In this document: piece after piece, positions 49,058 through 57,698 of the stretch
Position numbering within the stretch: position 1 is the stretch's first letter
How the letters are laid out: each line of letters opens with the position of its first letter
NCBI GenBank assembly: GCA_024224815.1
Contig: JAAENC010000242.1
Location: 1 to 57,698 of the forward strand
Length of the DNA stretch: 57,698 nucleotides
Source: Chloroflexota bacterium
Lineage (GTDB): Bacteria > Chloroflexota > Anaerolineae > Anaerolineales > Villigracilaceae
Direction of reading: 5' to 3'
Translations under genes and position numbers: made by a program
The notes under the pieces: generated by a model
The model's input: the letters and a program-made list of their open reading frames with translations, nothing else
Told to the model about the DNA's origin: nothing
Database searches by the model: none

Positions 49058-51667
49058 ATGAATACACAAGCGCTCTTTGTTTTGCAGATTTTTGTTTATA
49101 CTAGCATTCCTTTTTATTTAACGACATTAAAACGGTCTGCTGCTTCAATTGGATTTTACGTTTATCTCAGTTTAGTGATTGTCTTTTGGGGGGGAACAGG
49201 GGCTGTGTATTCTTTCCCCCTTACAGAAACGATTAGCATTTCGAATGAAAATATTAGTTATGGGGCTTTCATGTTGACAATGATTTTATTTGTCATGCTT
49301 GAACGTGAAATGAGCGGGATACGTAATATGGCTCAGCTTGCCTTTGCAGTTAGTATTTTTAAAAGCCTGCTCTTCTTTACAGTTGATTTATCATTAAGAA
49401 ATGATTTGATCATAAAACCTTATGTAGCTGATAATGTGTTTTTTCATCTCCCCATGAGTACTCTGTTTCTTGGGGCGGCACTTATGTTTCTTCAACTTTT
49501 TATCATACTATCCATTTTTAAATATCTCCAAAAAAGAATTAGCAAGATACTAACTCTCTCATTACTCTATACTGCAACTTTTATTATTATTATTTCTATG
49601 GATGGTGTTTTCTTTCCATTAATTGAGCTTGGCTTCTCTCCGGAGCTTAAGATAGGCATCCTTGGCGATATAAAAGGCAAATTCATTTTAGCAATATCAT
49701 ATGGCCTTCCACTATTGCTATTTACACTTGTTTTTCATAAAAAAATAGCAGGATATTCGGAGATGAAATTTCACCTATCTGGTCTATTGGATTTCTCGCG
49801 CGATAGATTGATAGAAGAAGTCAATCTCCAACGTGAGGCTGTAGAAGCGAGCGAAAAAAAATACCGCGAATTGGTGGAACTTGCTCAAGAGGGGATTTGG
49901 GTGATCGACAGTGATTCCAGAACGACATTTGTTAACCCAAGTATGGAAAAAATGCTGAACTATGATGAAGGTGAAATGCTTGGCAAAGAACTCTTTTCTT
50001 TTATGGATGAACGCGGGGCTGAAATTGCTAAGAAAAAATTGGACCTTCGACAAGAAGGTATCGCAGAGCAATATGATCTTGAATTTATTAGAAAAGATGG
50101 CGAGCGTAGAATTGTTACAATGCAGGCAGCTCCGATAATAGATGAAGATGGTGATTACGCAGGGGCAATCGCAGGCGTAATTGATATAACAGAGCGTAAG
50201 TTTGCAGAAGAAATTTTACAGGCTGAAGCACAACGCAATGAGAAAATTCTGAATACGATGTTAGATGGATTCGTTTTCGCTGACGCGGATGGAAATATTC
50301 TCAGAGTTAACCCGGCGTATTCTGAGATGATGGGGTATAGCGAAAAAGAGTTGCTTCAGATGAATATGCGAGAGCTGGATGTAAAATTATCTTCAGAAGA
50401 AGTTGACCGCCGTATTGAGCAGATGGTCAGCTTCGGCTCCGATCGTTTTGAAACGCAACATAAACACAAGAAAGGGCATGTAATTGATCTGGATATTAGT
50501 GTTTCGATGATGCAACTTGGTGAAACGCCCTTGGTGGCAGCTTTTATGCGCGATATAACGGAGAACAAGAAGGCTGTAAAAACATTAGAACAGAGTGAAA
50601 TGCGCCTTCGAAAATATTTTGAGCAAGAGCTATTGGGGATGGCGATCACTTCAAGTGAAAAAGTCTGGATAGAGGCTAATGATGCCCTTTGTGAGATGTT
50701 TGGCTACTCACATGATGAATTATCTGAGTTGACTTGGGCAGAGATAACGCATCCGGAAGATCTGGATACCAATTTTTTGCTTTTTGAGAAGATGATGGCT
50801 GGGGAAATAGATAGTTATTCTCTAGAGAAGCGTTTTCTCCGTAAAGATGGTAGTCTCGTATATGCTGAGTTATCAGCTAGCCCGGTGCGAAAAGATGATG
50901 GCTCTTTAGATTTTCTAATCACCTTGATCAATGACGTCACTGAGCGCAAGCAAGCAGAAGATCAAAAAACGCAATATATGTACGAATTGGCTATTTTGAA
51001 TGAATTAGGGAATATGATGAGAGAATCCCTCTCTCAAGACCATATTGTCAATACAGCTATAAGTGGTATTCTTGAAGCAACCGCTTCTTCTATGGTTTTT
51101 TTGCTTTTGCGTAATGGAAAGGATTTTGAAGTCGCAGGGAAGAAATTTTCTCACTTAGAGAATGAAAATATAAGATTGCCAACTCATATTGTTGAAAGCT
51201 GTTTATGTGGATTGGCTATTCGAGATAATCAGCCCGTTTATTCAAAAAATATTCCCACAGATAAACGGTGCGCCTGGAATGAATGCAAAGACATAGGCAT
51301 GATCTCGGGGGCAACTTTACCTCTCTATAGTGATGATGAAGTTATTGGTGTACTCGGGCTAGGGAATACTGAAATTCGAGATTATGAATTGCAATCATCT
51401 TATCTGGAAACTTTGGCATCTACAGTTTCTCTTTCTTTGCAAAATGCACGGCTTTATCAGAAGGTGCGTGAAGATGCCGCTGAGTTGGATAAACGAGTAG
51501 AGGAACGAACGCAAAGACTCAATAATATGGTTGAGCTTATGAGCGGACGTGAAGTTCGAATGGCCGAGTTGAAAAAAGTAATTACCACATTAAGGACTCA
51601 GTTGAAAGAAGAGGGAGTAGAGCCATCTGCTTATGATCCGCTTTTGGGTCCAGATAAAGAATGGTGA
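49058..51667 (+). CDS. Membrane PAS-PAS-PAS-GAF sensor without output domain
   Basis: This 869-residue protein begins with about seven transmembrane helices (to residue 230), then a coiled segment, three PAS domains (roughly 265-385, 395-505 and 515-635), a GAF domain (about 645-790, with the cysteine-bearing ESCLCGLAIRDNQPVY), and a C-terminal coiled coil ending LLGPDKEW. No histidine kinase, GGDEF, EAL or methyl-accepting domain follows. The coil RVEERTQRLNNMVELMSGRE is the type that usually leads into a kinase. It is thus either a truncated sensor or one acting through a partner. The ATG at 49058 is favoured by AGGG before it over a TTG at 49019. Confidence 0.82.
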   Translation: MNTQALFVLQIFVYTSIPFYLTTLKRSAASIGFYVYLSLVIVFWGGTGAVYSFPLTETISISNENISYGAFMLTMILFVMLEREMSGIRNMAQLAFAVSIFKSLLFFTVDLSLRNDLIIKPYVADNVFFHLPMSTLFLGAALMFLQLFIILSIFKYLQKRISKILTLSLLYTATFIIIISMDGVFFPLIELGFSPELKIGILGDIKGKFILAISYGLPLLLFTLVFHKKIAGYSEMKFHLSGLLDFSRDRLIEEVNLQREAVEASEKKYRELVELAQEGIWVIDSDSRTTFVNPSMEKMLNYDEGEMLGKELFSFMDERGAEIAKKKLDLRQEGIAEQYDLEFIRKDGERRIVTMQAAPIIDEDGDYAGAIAGVIDITERKFAEEILQAEAQRNEKILNTMLDGFVFADADGNILRVNPAYSEMMGYSEKELLQMNMRELDVKLSSEEVDRRIEQMVSFGSDRFETQHKHKKGHVIDLDISVSMMQLGETPLVAAFMRDITENKKAVKTLEQSEMRLRKYFEQELLGMAITSSEKVWIEANDALCEMFGYSHDELSELTWAEITHPEDLDTNFLLFEKMMAGEIDSYSLEKRFLRKDGSLVYAELSASPVRKDDGSLDFLITLINDVTERKQAEDQKTQYMYELAILNELGNMMRESLSQDHIVNTAISGILEATASSMVFLLLRNGKDFEVAGKKFSHLENENIRLPTHIVESCLCGLAIRDNQPVYSKNIPTDKRCAWNECKDIGMISGATLPLYSDDEVIGVLGLGNTEIRDYELQSSYLETLASTVSLSLQNARLYQKVREDAAELDKRVEERTQRLNNMVELMSGREVRMAELKKVITTLRTQLKEEGVEPSAYDPLLGPDKEW

Positions 51668-51709
51668 AAAAACAAAGCGCGATGAGTATGCTCATCGCGC
51701 TTTGTTTTT
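51668..51709. terminator. Strong bidirectional terminator
   Basis: A perfect 19-bp stem (51668-51686 and 51691-51709) with loop TATG and flanking A and T tracts lies between the convergent PAS-sensor and GH3 genes. It is the best terminator in the window. Confidence 0.92.
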
Positions 51710-51733
51710 AATTATTTTTGGCTAATCAAATTC

Positions 51734-54454
51734 TTAACGAGTTGATCTTCTTAACCACACCCAGCCTGCGAGCCATCCCAAAGCTTCGCCAAATAAGACG
51801 AAGATAATGACTCCGCTAACTCCGCTTGTGATGATAGGTTCAGCAATAGGAAATCCGAAAGAAAGATAATTGTAGGCTACAAGCCCGCCCAATAGTGTGG
51901 AAAGCGCCCAGCGTAAACCCCAACGTGTAGATTCTATTTGTTTGCCCATAATAAATGCCAGCCATGCCCCAAGTGCCCAAAGCAGAAAAGCGAGAAGCCA
52001 TGCGCCAACGCGAAGTTTTCCATCATCAATATAAGGAGATGGTGGCGGTGTGGGTGTTGGGGAAATAGTTGGAGTGGGCACAGGCGCTTCGGGTGAAGCC
52101 GGTGGGATAATGGTAATTGCTGCCGCGACTCCTTCGTCTGATATGTCGAGACGGAGAGTTTCAGAGACTGTTGCTTTTCCACTGGAAACGCGGATATTTA
52201 AAATCCCTGTTTGATTGAGTTGGAAATCAGCGCGGGCAGTGCCGCCAGATGTTTCTGTTTCGATTAATTGCTGGATACCACTCTCGTTGCCCGTGTTGAG
52301 AGAAAAAGTGACCAGTGTCCCGTCTGGAACAAGGTTCCCATTGTGATCAAGAATAGAGCCGGTGCGGACTGCGAGCGTATCACCAACCTGAAACATCGGA
52401 ATCGGTGTGGGGGCGGGTGTGGCGGAATCCGCTGCGGGGGTAGGAGAAATTTCAAGGGGCTGATCCAAGTTTAGGGTCAAGAGTTGATCCGGCGCAGGTT
52501 GGGTAGCGGTATCCAGATCGTATCCTATCCCAGAGATAGAAACCGGCGCAGCACCGGCGGGAGTCAATTCCTTGAAAAGAAGGCGTGCGGCAATATCCAC
52601 AAAAGGGGAAGTATAAGAATAAAGCCCATAGTAGGCTGTCAATTTGGAGATGTCTGTGGCATCGAGGGCGTAAGGTGCGGTGAAGGAGAAAAGAATGACC
52701 TTTTTTTCTCGCAAAATGGTCTGGTTTTCGTTCAGTAATTGTTGTAAAGTTGATAGGCTGGATGTATTGGTAAGAGAGATGATGACCCAATCAGCTTGTC
52801 GGAGACTATTGTCAAAGAAGATGTCTTCTTCGTTTTCGAGAGAGAGTATGTAGTCGGCAAAGGAGTAGGAAGAGAGATTCCCTTCGTTGATCTGGGCTCC
52901 GCTTTCTGTGCCGTAAAGACGGGAAACTGCCTCGGGAAGCGCTGTAGCTGAGAGATTTTCTTTTGGCTCACAGGTACTGCATAGTGTTGTTATTTGCGTA
53001 TCTGTGATAAAGATAATCCGTTCTTCGAGCGCAGGCGGGGCAGGGAGAACAGTATCGAGAGTGTCAATATTGGGGCTAAGTAGCGTGGCTGCATTTTGAG
53101 CAACATTGAAAGATGCTTCTATATTTTGCCCAATTTCAGTAATTCCACTGGCATTGGGGCGTACTGTTGAGAGAGAGAAAGAAGAGTAAAGCTTTAGTTT
53201 TTGCGTCAATATGCGTGTGAGTGCTTCATCTACGCGCGTGGCAAAGGCTGAATCTTCGTTATATTTTTGTGTGAAAAAGTCAAAACTTTTGGCAAGAGAT
53301 TCATAAGTATCGGCTGTATCAGAAGAGAGGATATTGCCCATATAAAGTAGATCGTTGCCGGCGAGAAAAGCATCGCGCGCAACAAGATGCGCGGAAAAAT
53401 CATTGCCGTCCGGCGCATAAAAATCGCGAATAGCGCGGCTACCAAGATCATCGCTGATCGTCAGACCGCCCGAACTGCGCCATTCGTCAAAAGGAGCAAG
53501 GGCAAGTATTTCGTTGAGTGATTTTTCATCGAGGCTAATAGGGCGCGTTGTAGGGCGAATATTGCCCTGAAAACCTTCATAGCGAATATGCGGGATTAAT
53601 AGACCATCTGCGTTATCAGCCGATGAAAAAGCACTTGTTATATAAGAGAAGGGTGCTAATTCAACATCTTCGAGTTCTTCAGCACTTTTGCGAATAGTAA
53701 CGATCTCTTCTTGTGTAGGGCGGTCTGTATTCCCGCTGCCAGGAAAATGCTTTGCTATGACCAGTATTTTGTCTTCGCTGCCAGTATGCAGGCCGCTAAT
53801 AAAGGCTTTTCCCATTTCGCCTACCCAATATGGGTGGCCGCCAAAGGAAAATGTACCCATATCACCGTTATTTGCAGGGTCAGGGTTTTCGAGAATATCG
53901 AGAGAAGGCCCTAGATAAAGGTTAATGCCTAAAGCCGAAAGTTCTTCACCTAAAACGGAGCCGTTTTCTAGAGCAAATTCTGTATTCCATGTTGCGCCCA
54001 TTGCCATTGGGCTAGGCTGAGAAGATAGGTCGAGCAATATTTGATCTTCTTGTGAGATACCCATAAAAAGCGGAATATAAACCCAATCATTTCCTCTTGA
54101 AAAATCCCAAGTCTCTTTCTGCAAGTCAGCTATAAGCTGATAGAGTATTGCCACATTCTCTGGTTCTGCGCTGAAATTATCGTTTTCTCCCTTTAAGATG
54201 ATGCCGCCAACAGGATATTTGGCAAGAAAAGCCGAAATCAGTGCTTCTTCTTCAGCTTCGCTATTGATCGTAGACCCTTCAACGCTAATTAAGAAAAGCT
54301 GCCCGATCCGTTCTTCGGGCGTCATCTCTTCGAGCAGTGCAAGAACTTCTGGGGGCGGAGGGTTTTCTTGAGCCTGAGCAGAGAGAGGGGAAAAGAAAGA
54401 GCTAATGAAGAAAAAAATCAATGCCCAAGAGAAAAAAGGATGTTTATTTCTCAT
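51734..54454 (-). CDS. Exported GH3-like protein with Ig-like domain and C-terminal membrane segments
   Basis: This protein of 906 residues has an N-terminal secretion signal ending AQAQ, then a GH3 (NagZ-like) TIM barrel with EERIGQLFLISVEG, AKHFPGSGNTDRPTQEE and the nucleophile-type motif LTISDDLGSRAI. NagZ enzymes have KHFPGHG and DSH at the loop; here those His residues are absent, so the usual acid/base dyad is missing. A second Rossmann-like region, an Ig-like domain (about 700-775), a Pro/Thr tether and three membrane helices follow. The ATG at 54454 overlaps the preceding gene by 11 bases; the earlier in-frame start is rejected because it would bury the signal peptide. A role in the cell wall is possible. 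Confidence 0.82.
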   Translation of the reverse strand: MRNKHPFFSWALIFFFISSFFSPLSAQAQENPPPPEVLALLEEMTPEERIGQLFLISVEGSTINSEAEEEALISAFLAKYPVGGIILKGENDNFSAEPENVAILYQLIADLQKETWDFSRGNDWVYIPLFMGISQEDQILLDLSSQPSPMAMGATWNTEFALENGSVLGEELSALGINLYLGPSLDILENPDPANNGDMGTFSFGGHPYWVGEMGKAFISGLHTGSEDKILVIAKHFPGSGNTDRPTQEEIVTIRKSAEELEDVELAPFSYITSAFSSADNADGLLIPHIRYEGFQGNIRPTTRPISLDEKSLNEILALAPFDEWRSSGGLTISDDLGSRAIRDFYAPDGNDFSAHLVARDAFLAGNDLLYMGNILSSDTADTYESLAKSFDFFTQKYNEDSAFATRVDEALTRILTQKLKLYSSFSLSTVRPNASGITEIGQNIEASFNVAQNAATLLSPNIDTLDTVLPAPPALEERIIFITDTQITTLCSTCEPKENLSATALPEAVSRLYGTESGAQINEGNLSSYSFADYILSLENEEDIFFDNSLRQADWVIISLTNTSSLSTLQQLLNENQTILREKKVILFSFTAPYALDATDISKLTAYYGLYSYTSPFVDIAARLLFKELTPAGAAPVSISGIGYDLDTATQPAPDQLLTLNLDQPLEISPTPAADSATPAPTPIPMFQVGDTLAVRTGSILDHNGNLVPDGTLVTFSLNTGNESGIQQLIETETSGGTARADFQLNQTGILNIRVSSGKATVSETLRLDISDEGVAAAITIIPPASPEAPVPTPTISPTPTPPPSPYIDDGKLRVGAWLLAFLLWALGAWLAFIMGKQIESTRWGLRWALSTLLGGLVAYNYLSFGFPIAEPIITSGVSGVIIFVLFGEALGWLAGWVWLRRSTR

Positions 54455-55391
54455 AGCGTGCCAAAATCTCAGCGTGAATTTCAGGCTGAATATTCCCCCC
54501 GGTAACGACAATAACGCTCGCTTCTTGCGGTACTTTTTTGCTCAAAACCGCCGCCAGCCCTACTGCCCCGGAGCCTTCAATTTTTTCTCCATACTCTGTC
54601 CATGCAAAAGCAAGTGCCTCAGCAACTTCATCTTCTGAAATCAAAATAATTTCATCTACATATTTTTTGATAAGCGGAACAGTAATGGAATTTGCCTCTA
54701 CAGCCCCCCCTAATCCATCTGCCAATGAAGGAAGGTCTTCCACATTATCTTGCGTATCATGATAAAAAAGCCCATGCATAAAAGCGGATGCAGCAATTTG
54801 AACGCCGATCACGCGCGCATTTGGGGCTTGCTCGGCGAGAAAAGTCGCGATACCCGCCAATAAACCGCCACCGCTAACCGGCACGATCCATGTCATTTCT
54901 GCAGTCTCTGGGCGTTCTGCCAAAATTTCACCCGCTATAGTGCTCTGCCCAGCAATCACATGCCCATCATTGTAGGGAGAGATCCAAACAGCATCATTTC
55001 TTTTTGCAAATGCCAAGCCTGCTTCTTCTGCATCGTGATAGCCACCCTCAACAAGCTCTACGCTTGCACCAAGTTCTCTCATTGCGTCAATTTTGACTGC
55101 AGGTGCATTTCTGGACGCAAATACGCGTACATCTGCTCCGATCATTTGCCCGGCTAATGCGACTCCCTGACCATGATTCCCTGCCGAGGCGGTTACCAAG
55201 CCCATTTCACGCTCCCAATCTTCGAGGATAAGCGACCTATTTAGCGCGCCACGTGTCTTAAAAGAGCCTGTCTTTTGATGGTTCTCCCACTTAATAAATA
55301 GATTACGTGCTGCATCGTGCGTGAGTGGTGTATTGTGGATTTTTCCAGCAAGACGTTCGGAGGCGGCTTTTAGCCATTCGGGAGGAAGCAT
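54444..55391 (-). CDS. Threonine/serine dehydratase-like PLP enzyme
   Basis: This 315-residue fold-type II PLP enzyme resembles catabolic threonine ammonia-lyase or serine racemase. K45 in KTGSFKTRGALNR is the PLP lysine; SAGNHGQGVA is the substrate loop; SGGGLLAG binds the PLP phosphate; and EGSGAVGLAAVL lies near the end. No ACT regulatory domain is present, so it is the short, catabolic form. It converts threonine to 2-oxobutanoate and ammonia or serine to pyruvate, most probably. The gene is the third of a minus-strand operon, 26 bases after the phosphodiesterase gene and overlapping the GH3 gene by 11 bases. Confidence 0.9.
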   Translation of the reverse strand: MLPPEWLKAASERLAGKIHNTPLTHDAARNLFIKWENHQKTGSFKTRGALNRSLILEDWEREMGLVTASAGNHGQGVALAGQMIGADVRVFASRNAPAVKIDAMRELGASVELVEGGYHDAEEAGLAFAKRNDAVWISPYNDGHVIAGQSTIAGEILAERPETAEMTWIVPVSGGGLLAGIATFLAEQAPNARVIGVQIAASAFMHGLFYHDTQDNVEDLPSLADGLGGAVEANSITVPLIKKYVDEIILISEDEVAEALAFAWTEYGEKIEGSGAVGLAAVLSKKVPQEASVIVVTGGNIQPEIHAEILARYEK

Positions 55392-55417
55392 ATTTATTTT
55401 CTTCTTTCTGTGAGATA

Positions 55418-56149
55418 TTAATTCTTACGTAAAGTTTTCACCGCTAGAGCGGGGTCGTCTGTAATAATGCCGTCTATACCCCAATCGGCAAGTCGACGCA
55501 TTTCGTCGGGAGCGTTGACTGTCCACGTATATACGCGGCGGCCAATGCGCTGTACACTTTTTATTTGCTTTTTAGATGCATTCTGTCGCGGAGGATGAAG
55601 TGCCTGATAATTACCCCGTCTAAAGGAGAATGTGCGGAGTATCCAGCCGCCAAAATTGTTCATGGTTAAAAGTCCGCGTGCTGTTTCGGGAAGAATTTCT
55701 GCTGCACGCCTTAAATTTTTGGGGAGAAAGGAAGAAAAGAGAATCTTTTCTTCAAGTTTGTGTTTTTTTATAAGCTCAACTACTTTTTCTACGAGCTTAT
55801 CCTCGGGAGTGCTGTAGTTTGTCAGCTCTACATTGATAAAGAGATCTTGAGCAACGCTCTCAAATACTTCGTTAAGAGTGGGGATACGTTGCCCCTCTCC
55901 GGCATCCAGCTCTTTAAGGGCTGCCAAGCCTAAATCCGCGACTGTCCCTTTTCCATCCGTTGTGCGATCTACAGTTTCATCATGAATGACGACGGGGATC
56001 CCATCTGCGCTGAGTTTAACATCCAGTTCGATGCCATCTGCGCCTTGCTCGCGCGCTAATTCGAAGGCGGCGAGTGTGTTTTCTGGGGCATGGGCAGATG
56101 CGCCACGATGCCCAAAAATGGATGGAGTGGGAAGCGAATTGAAGGTCAT
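55418..56149 (-). CDS. Glycerophosphodiester phosphodiesterase
   Basis: This 243-residue GDPD-family enzyme hydrolyses glycerophosphodiesters to glycerol-3-phosphate and an alcohol. Family motifs are GHRGASAHAPENTLAAFE (catalytic His/Arg and PENT), GIELDVKLSADG (metal-binding Glu/Asp), and VIHDETVDRTTDGKG (second His), with VYTWTVNAPDEM and GIDGIITDDP near the end. No signal peptide is seen, so it is cytoplasmic, UgpQ-like. It lies two bases after the AAA ATPase stop and 26 bases before the threonine dehydratase-like gene. Length and motif order are normal. Confidence 0.94.
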   Translation of the reverse strand: MTFNSLPTPSIFGHRGASAHAPENTLAAFELAREQGADGIELDVKLSADGIPVVIHDETVDRTTDGKGTVADLGLAALKELDAGEGQRIPTLNEVFESVAQDLFINVELTNYSTPEDKLVEKVVELIKKHKLEEKILFSSFLPKNLRRAAEILPETARGLLTMNNFGGWILRTFSFRRGNYQALHPPRQNASKKQIKSVQRIGRRVYTWTVNAPDEMRRLADWGIDGIITDDPALAVKTLRKN

Positions 56150-56151
56150 TT

Positions 56152-57474
56152 TTAGAGATCAACAAAATAAGCTTGGGCGGCGAGGTCTATTAGCTCGCGA
56201 GTCATAACAGGTTCGACAGAGAGATATTGTGAAATATCGAGGATCTGGTCGCAAATATCGCGGGGATGAGATGCGCGGAGCTTTCGATTTGGTTTGATAT
56301 ACCATTCCTGCAAAAGATAGGCGAGGCCTTTATCGTTATATTGCACTTTTTTGGATTGGGCAACACGCCGGAAAATTTCTCTATAGCCTTCAAAGGAGGG
56401 GTCACCGATTTCGATTTTATGGCGCAGGCGGCGTAAAAATGCTTCGTCTACGAGGTCTTTGGGCGGGAGGTTTGTAGAAAATACAACCAATACATCGAAA
56501 GGAACTTCTAGTTTGCGTCCGGTGTGGAGGGTGAGGAAGTCTACGCGATTTTCGAGAGGCACGATCCAGCGATTGAGTAAATCGCGTGGGCGAACTTGCT
56601 GCCTGCCGAAGTCATCGATCAGCAAGATACCGCCATTTGCTTTAACCTGGAAAGGGGCTTCGTAGAATTTATTGGTGTCGTCAAAAACAAGGTCTAAACC
56701 TTCAAGGGTTAACTCACCACCAACAACGATGAATGGACGGCGAATTTTTACCCAACGTGGATCGCGGCGAATGCCTGTTTTGAGCGAGCCTGTACCACGT
56801 TTTGTTGTTCCTTCTTCTTTGACAAGCTGATGATTAACCGAGTCGTACATTTTAATAACTTGCCCATCGACATAAAGAGCAAAGGGGATATACATATTTT
56901 GGCTCATGACCAAGTTGCCGAAAGAACGCGCAATACTGGTTTTGCCGTTGCCAGGAGGACCGTAAAGGAAAATAGATGCACCAGAATTAAGTGCAGGACC
57001 TAAACGCTGAAAAGTATCTTCTGAGAGAACGAGCTGAGACATCAATTGGCGCATGGATCGGGATGTAACAACAACACGTCCCTGTGATTGATTGCGAACG
57101 GCATTATTATATATTTCGATCGGCACAGGTGCAGCACCCGCGTATTGGCTGCGAGCCATTGCCTCTTGAGCGCGTTCATTTCCCTTACTTGTCATTGCAT
57201 AAAGATAAGAGCTGGAACCAAGACCCGATTGTTGGGCAGATTTAATTTCTACCAGTTTTTCTTTTTTCAATTCAGCCAGAATTTTATCCGTTACACCAGC
57301 AAAGGGCAGGGCAAGCTCTTCTGCCACTTTAAAGCCAGAGAGATATCCCTGTGAATAGAGAATTTTTAGCGCCAGGTCTTGCAGCCAAAGAGCAGGCAGA
57401 CCTGTATCTTCTACACTGGTAATTGTTGGGGGTAAAAAACCGGTTCCGCCACGGAGAGAATTTGTATTTGCCAT
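56152..57474 (-). CDS. AAA ATPase with N-terminal winged-helix-like region
   Basis: This 440-residue protein starts with a region (about 25-100) resembling a winged helix-turn-helix, with YLSGFKVAEELALPFAGV and KEKLVEIKS. An AAA ATPase domain follows: Walker A YGPPGNGKTS (171-180), Walker B GGILLIDDFGRQ, a sensor-1-like VVFSTNLPPKDL, and an arginine-rich FLRRLRHKIEIGDP. It ends with a helical lid. Its cellular role is unknown; related proteins occur widely in Chloroflexota near varied genes. It heads the minus-strand operon and has a promoter with an extended -10 box at 57515-57520. AAGGGAC lies just before the ATG. Confidence 0.85.
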   Translation of the reverse strand: MANTNSLRGGTGFLPPTITSVEDTGLPALWLQDLALKILYSQGYLSGFKVAEELALPFAGVTDKILAELKKEKLVEIKSAQQSGLGSSSYLYAMTSKGNERAQEAMARSQYAGAAPVPIEIYNNAVRNQSQGRVVVTSRSMRQLMSQLVLSEDTFQRLGPALNSGASIFLYGPPGNGKTSIARSFGNLVMSQNMYIPFALYVDGQVIKMYDSVNHQLVKEEGTTKRGTGSLKTGIRRDPRWVKIRRPFIVVGGELTLEGLDLVFDDTNKFYEAPFQVKANGGILLIDDFGRQQVRPRDLLNRWIVPLENRVDFLTLHTGRKLEVPFDVLVVFSTNLPPKDLVDEAFLRRLRHKIEIGDPSFEGYREIFRRVAQSKKVQYNDKGLAYLLQEWYIKPNRKLRASHPRDICDQILDISQYLSVEPVMTRELIDLAAQAYFVDL

Positions 57475-57514
57475 AATTGAGTCCCTTTTGTCAAGGATAA
57501 AAAAGAAGTACAGA

Positions 57515-57520
57515 ATTATA
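57515..57520 (-). promoter_or_regulatory. Extended -10 promoter of the AAA ATPase operon
   Basis: On the minus strand TGCTATAAT gives a perfect -10 box with the extended TGN element, about 40 bases before the ATG. The -35 is poor, as is usual when the extended element is present. Confidence 0.6.
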
Positions 57521-57598
57521 GCATGGGGAAAGAAGATATTATCTTGCGCTTTCGTTAGGGGAGTGGCGATTTAGGTGTTGAAGTGAGATAATAGTTCT

Positions 57599-57698
57599 AT
57601 GTTGAAATGTCCAAATTGCAAAGCAATCACAAAACAGAGCAAGTATGGTTTCACAAAATCTCATTCCCAACGCTATCGTTGCCAGCATTGCCAAAAGA
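57599..57698 (+). CDS. Zinc-finger transposase-like N terminus, cut by window end
   Basis: Only 33 codons are visible, from an ATG at 57599. The peptide has CPNC (C4, C7) and, 20 residues on, CQHC, with QRYRC between, the pattern of the N-terminal zinc ribbon of IS1-type InsA and related transposases. A GATAAT box at 57587-57592 lies just before it, implying a leaderless start. The rest of the gene, and any inverted repeat, lies outside the window. Other zinc-ribbon proteins could share this pattern. Confidence 0.55.
   Translation, partial: MLKCPNCKAITKQSKYGFTKSHSQRYRCQHCQK

Noticed and set aside
1-57698. tRNA or rRNA genes
   Set aside because: I looked for the T-loop consensus and for conserved rRNA blocks in the spacers and saw none that fit; a covariance-model scan would settle this.

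Overview
The window looks like chromosomal DNA of an uncultured Chloroflexota bacterium, most likely class Anaerolineae. The basis is indirect: a serine hydroxymethyltransferase fused to an aminomethyltransferase, several secreted proteins with lipobox signal peptides and an lgt gene but no outer-membrane genes, many GT39/DUF2142-type polytopic membrane proteins, an Anaerolineae-like GH3 subfamily, and promoters with TACAAT-type -10 boxes placed very close to start codons. No rRNA, tRNA or CRISPR array was recognised.

Layout. 1-3.3 kb: a NarL-type two-component pair and a secreted agmatine-deiminase-like lipoprotein (minus strand). 3.4-9.3 kb: OsmC, DUF1232, a PQQ-type sugar dehydrogenase lipoprotein, a type I phosphomannose isomerase, a small hypothetical protein and a beta-propeller lipoprotein, separated by repeat-rich spacers. 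9.5-14.5 kb: a tight housekeeping operon, maf - lipoprotein PBP - rsgA - holB. 14.5-17.3 kb: an unusual minus-strand cluster of two zinc-ribbon membrane proteins around a protein carrying ten RDD-type repeats. 17.5-22.4 kb: a GT39-like protein and the glyA-gcvT fusion. 22.4-26.5 kb: an AT-rich block of membrane proteins, one split by a frameshift at A AAA AAC, bracketed by two long direct repeats. 26.6-34.5 kb: DinB, adenosine deaminase followed by a truncated copy of its own 3' end, a pentapeptide protein, a TetR/CPBP pair with a clear operator, a YtcJ-like amidohydrolase and lgt. 34.6-40.9 kb: GH13 enzyme, GT2, PLP desulfhydrase-like enzyme, methyltransferase and DUF2142 protein. 40.9-44.9 kb: a catalytically degenerate Zn-ribbon DNA methylase homologue and small proteins. 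44.9-49 kb: gmk - rhomboid, then comEC with a degenerate nuclease-like domain. 49-51.7 kb: a PAS/GAF sensor without an output domain. 51.7-57.5 kb: a minus-strand operon, AAA ATPase - GDPD - threonine dehydratase-like - GH3. The right edge cuts a zinc-finger transposase-like gene.

The most interesting signals are: (i) short palindromic repeats translated in-frame inside maf, rsgA and the methylase-like gene, including an identical 36-bp copy read in the same frame in two unrelated proteins; (ii) the RDD-repeat/zinc-ribbon cluster; (iii) the methylase homologue that has lost its catalytic motif but ends in a sliding-clamp-like pentapeptide; (iv) the repeat-bracketed AT-rich island; (v) several families of intergenic hairpin or MITE-like elements. 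All functional statements come from reading the sequence and remembered family motifs; no database search was run.
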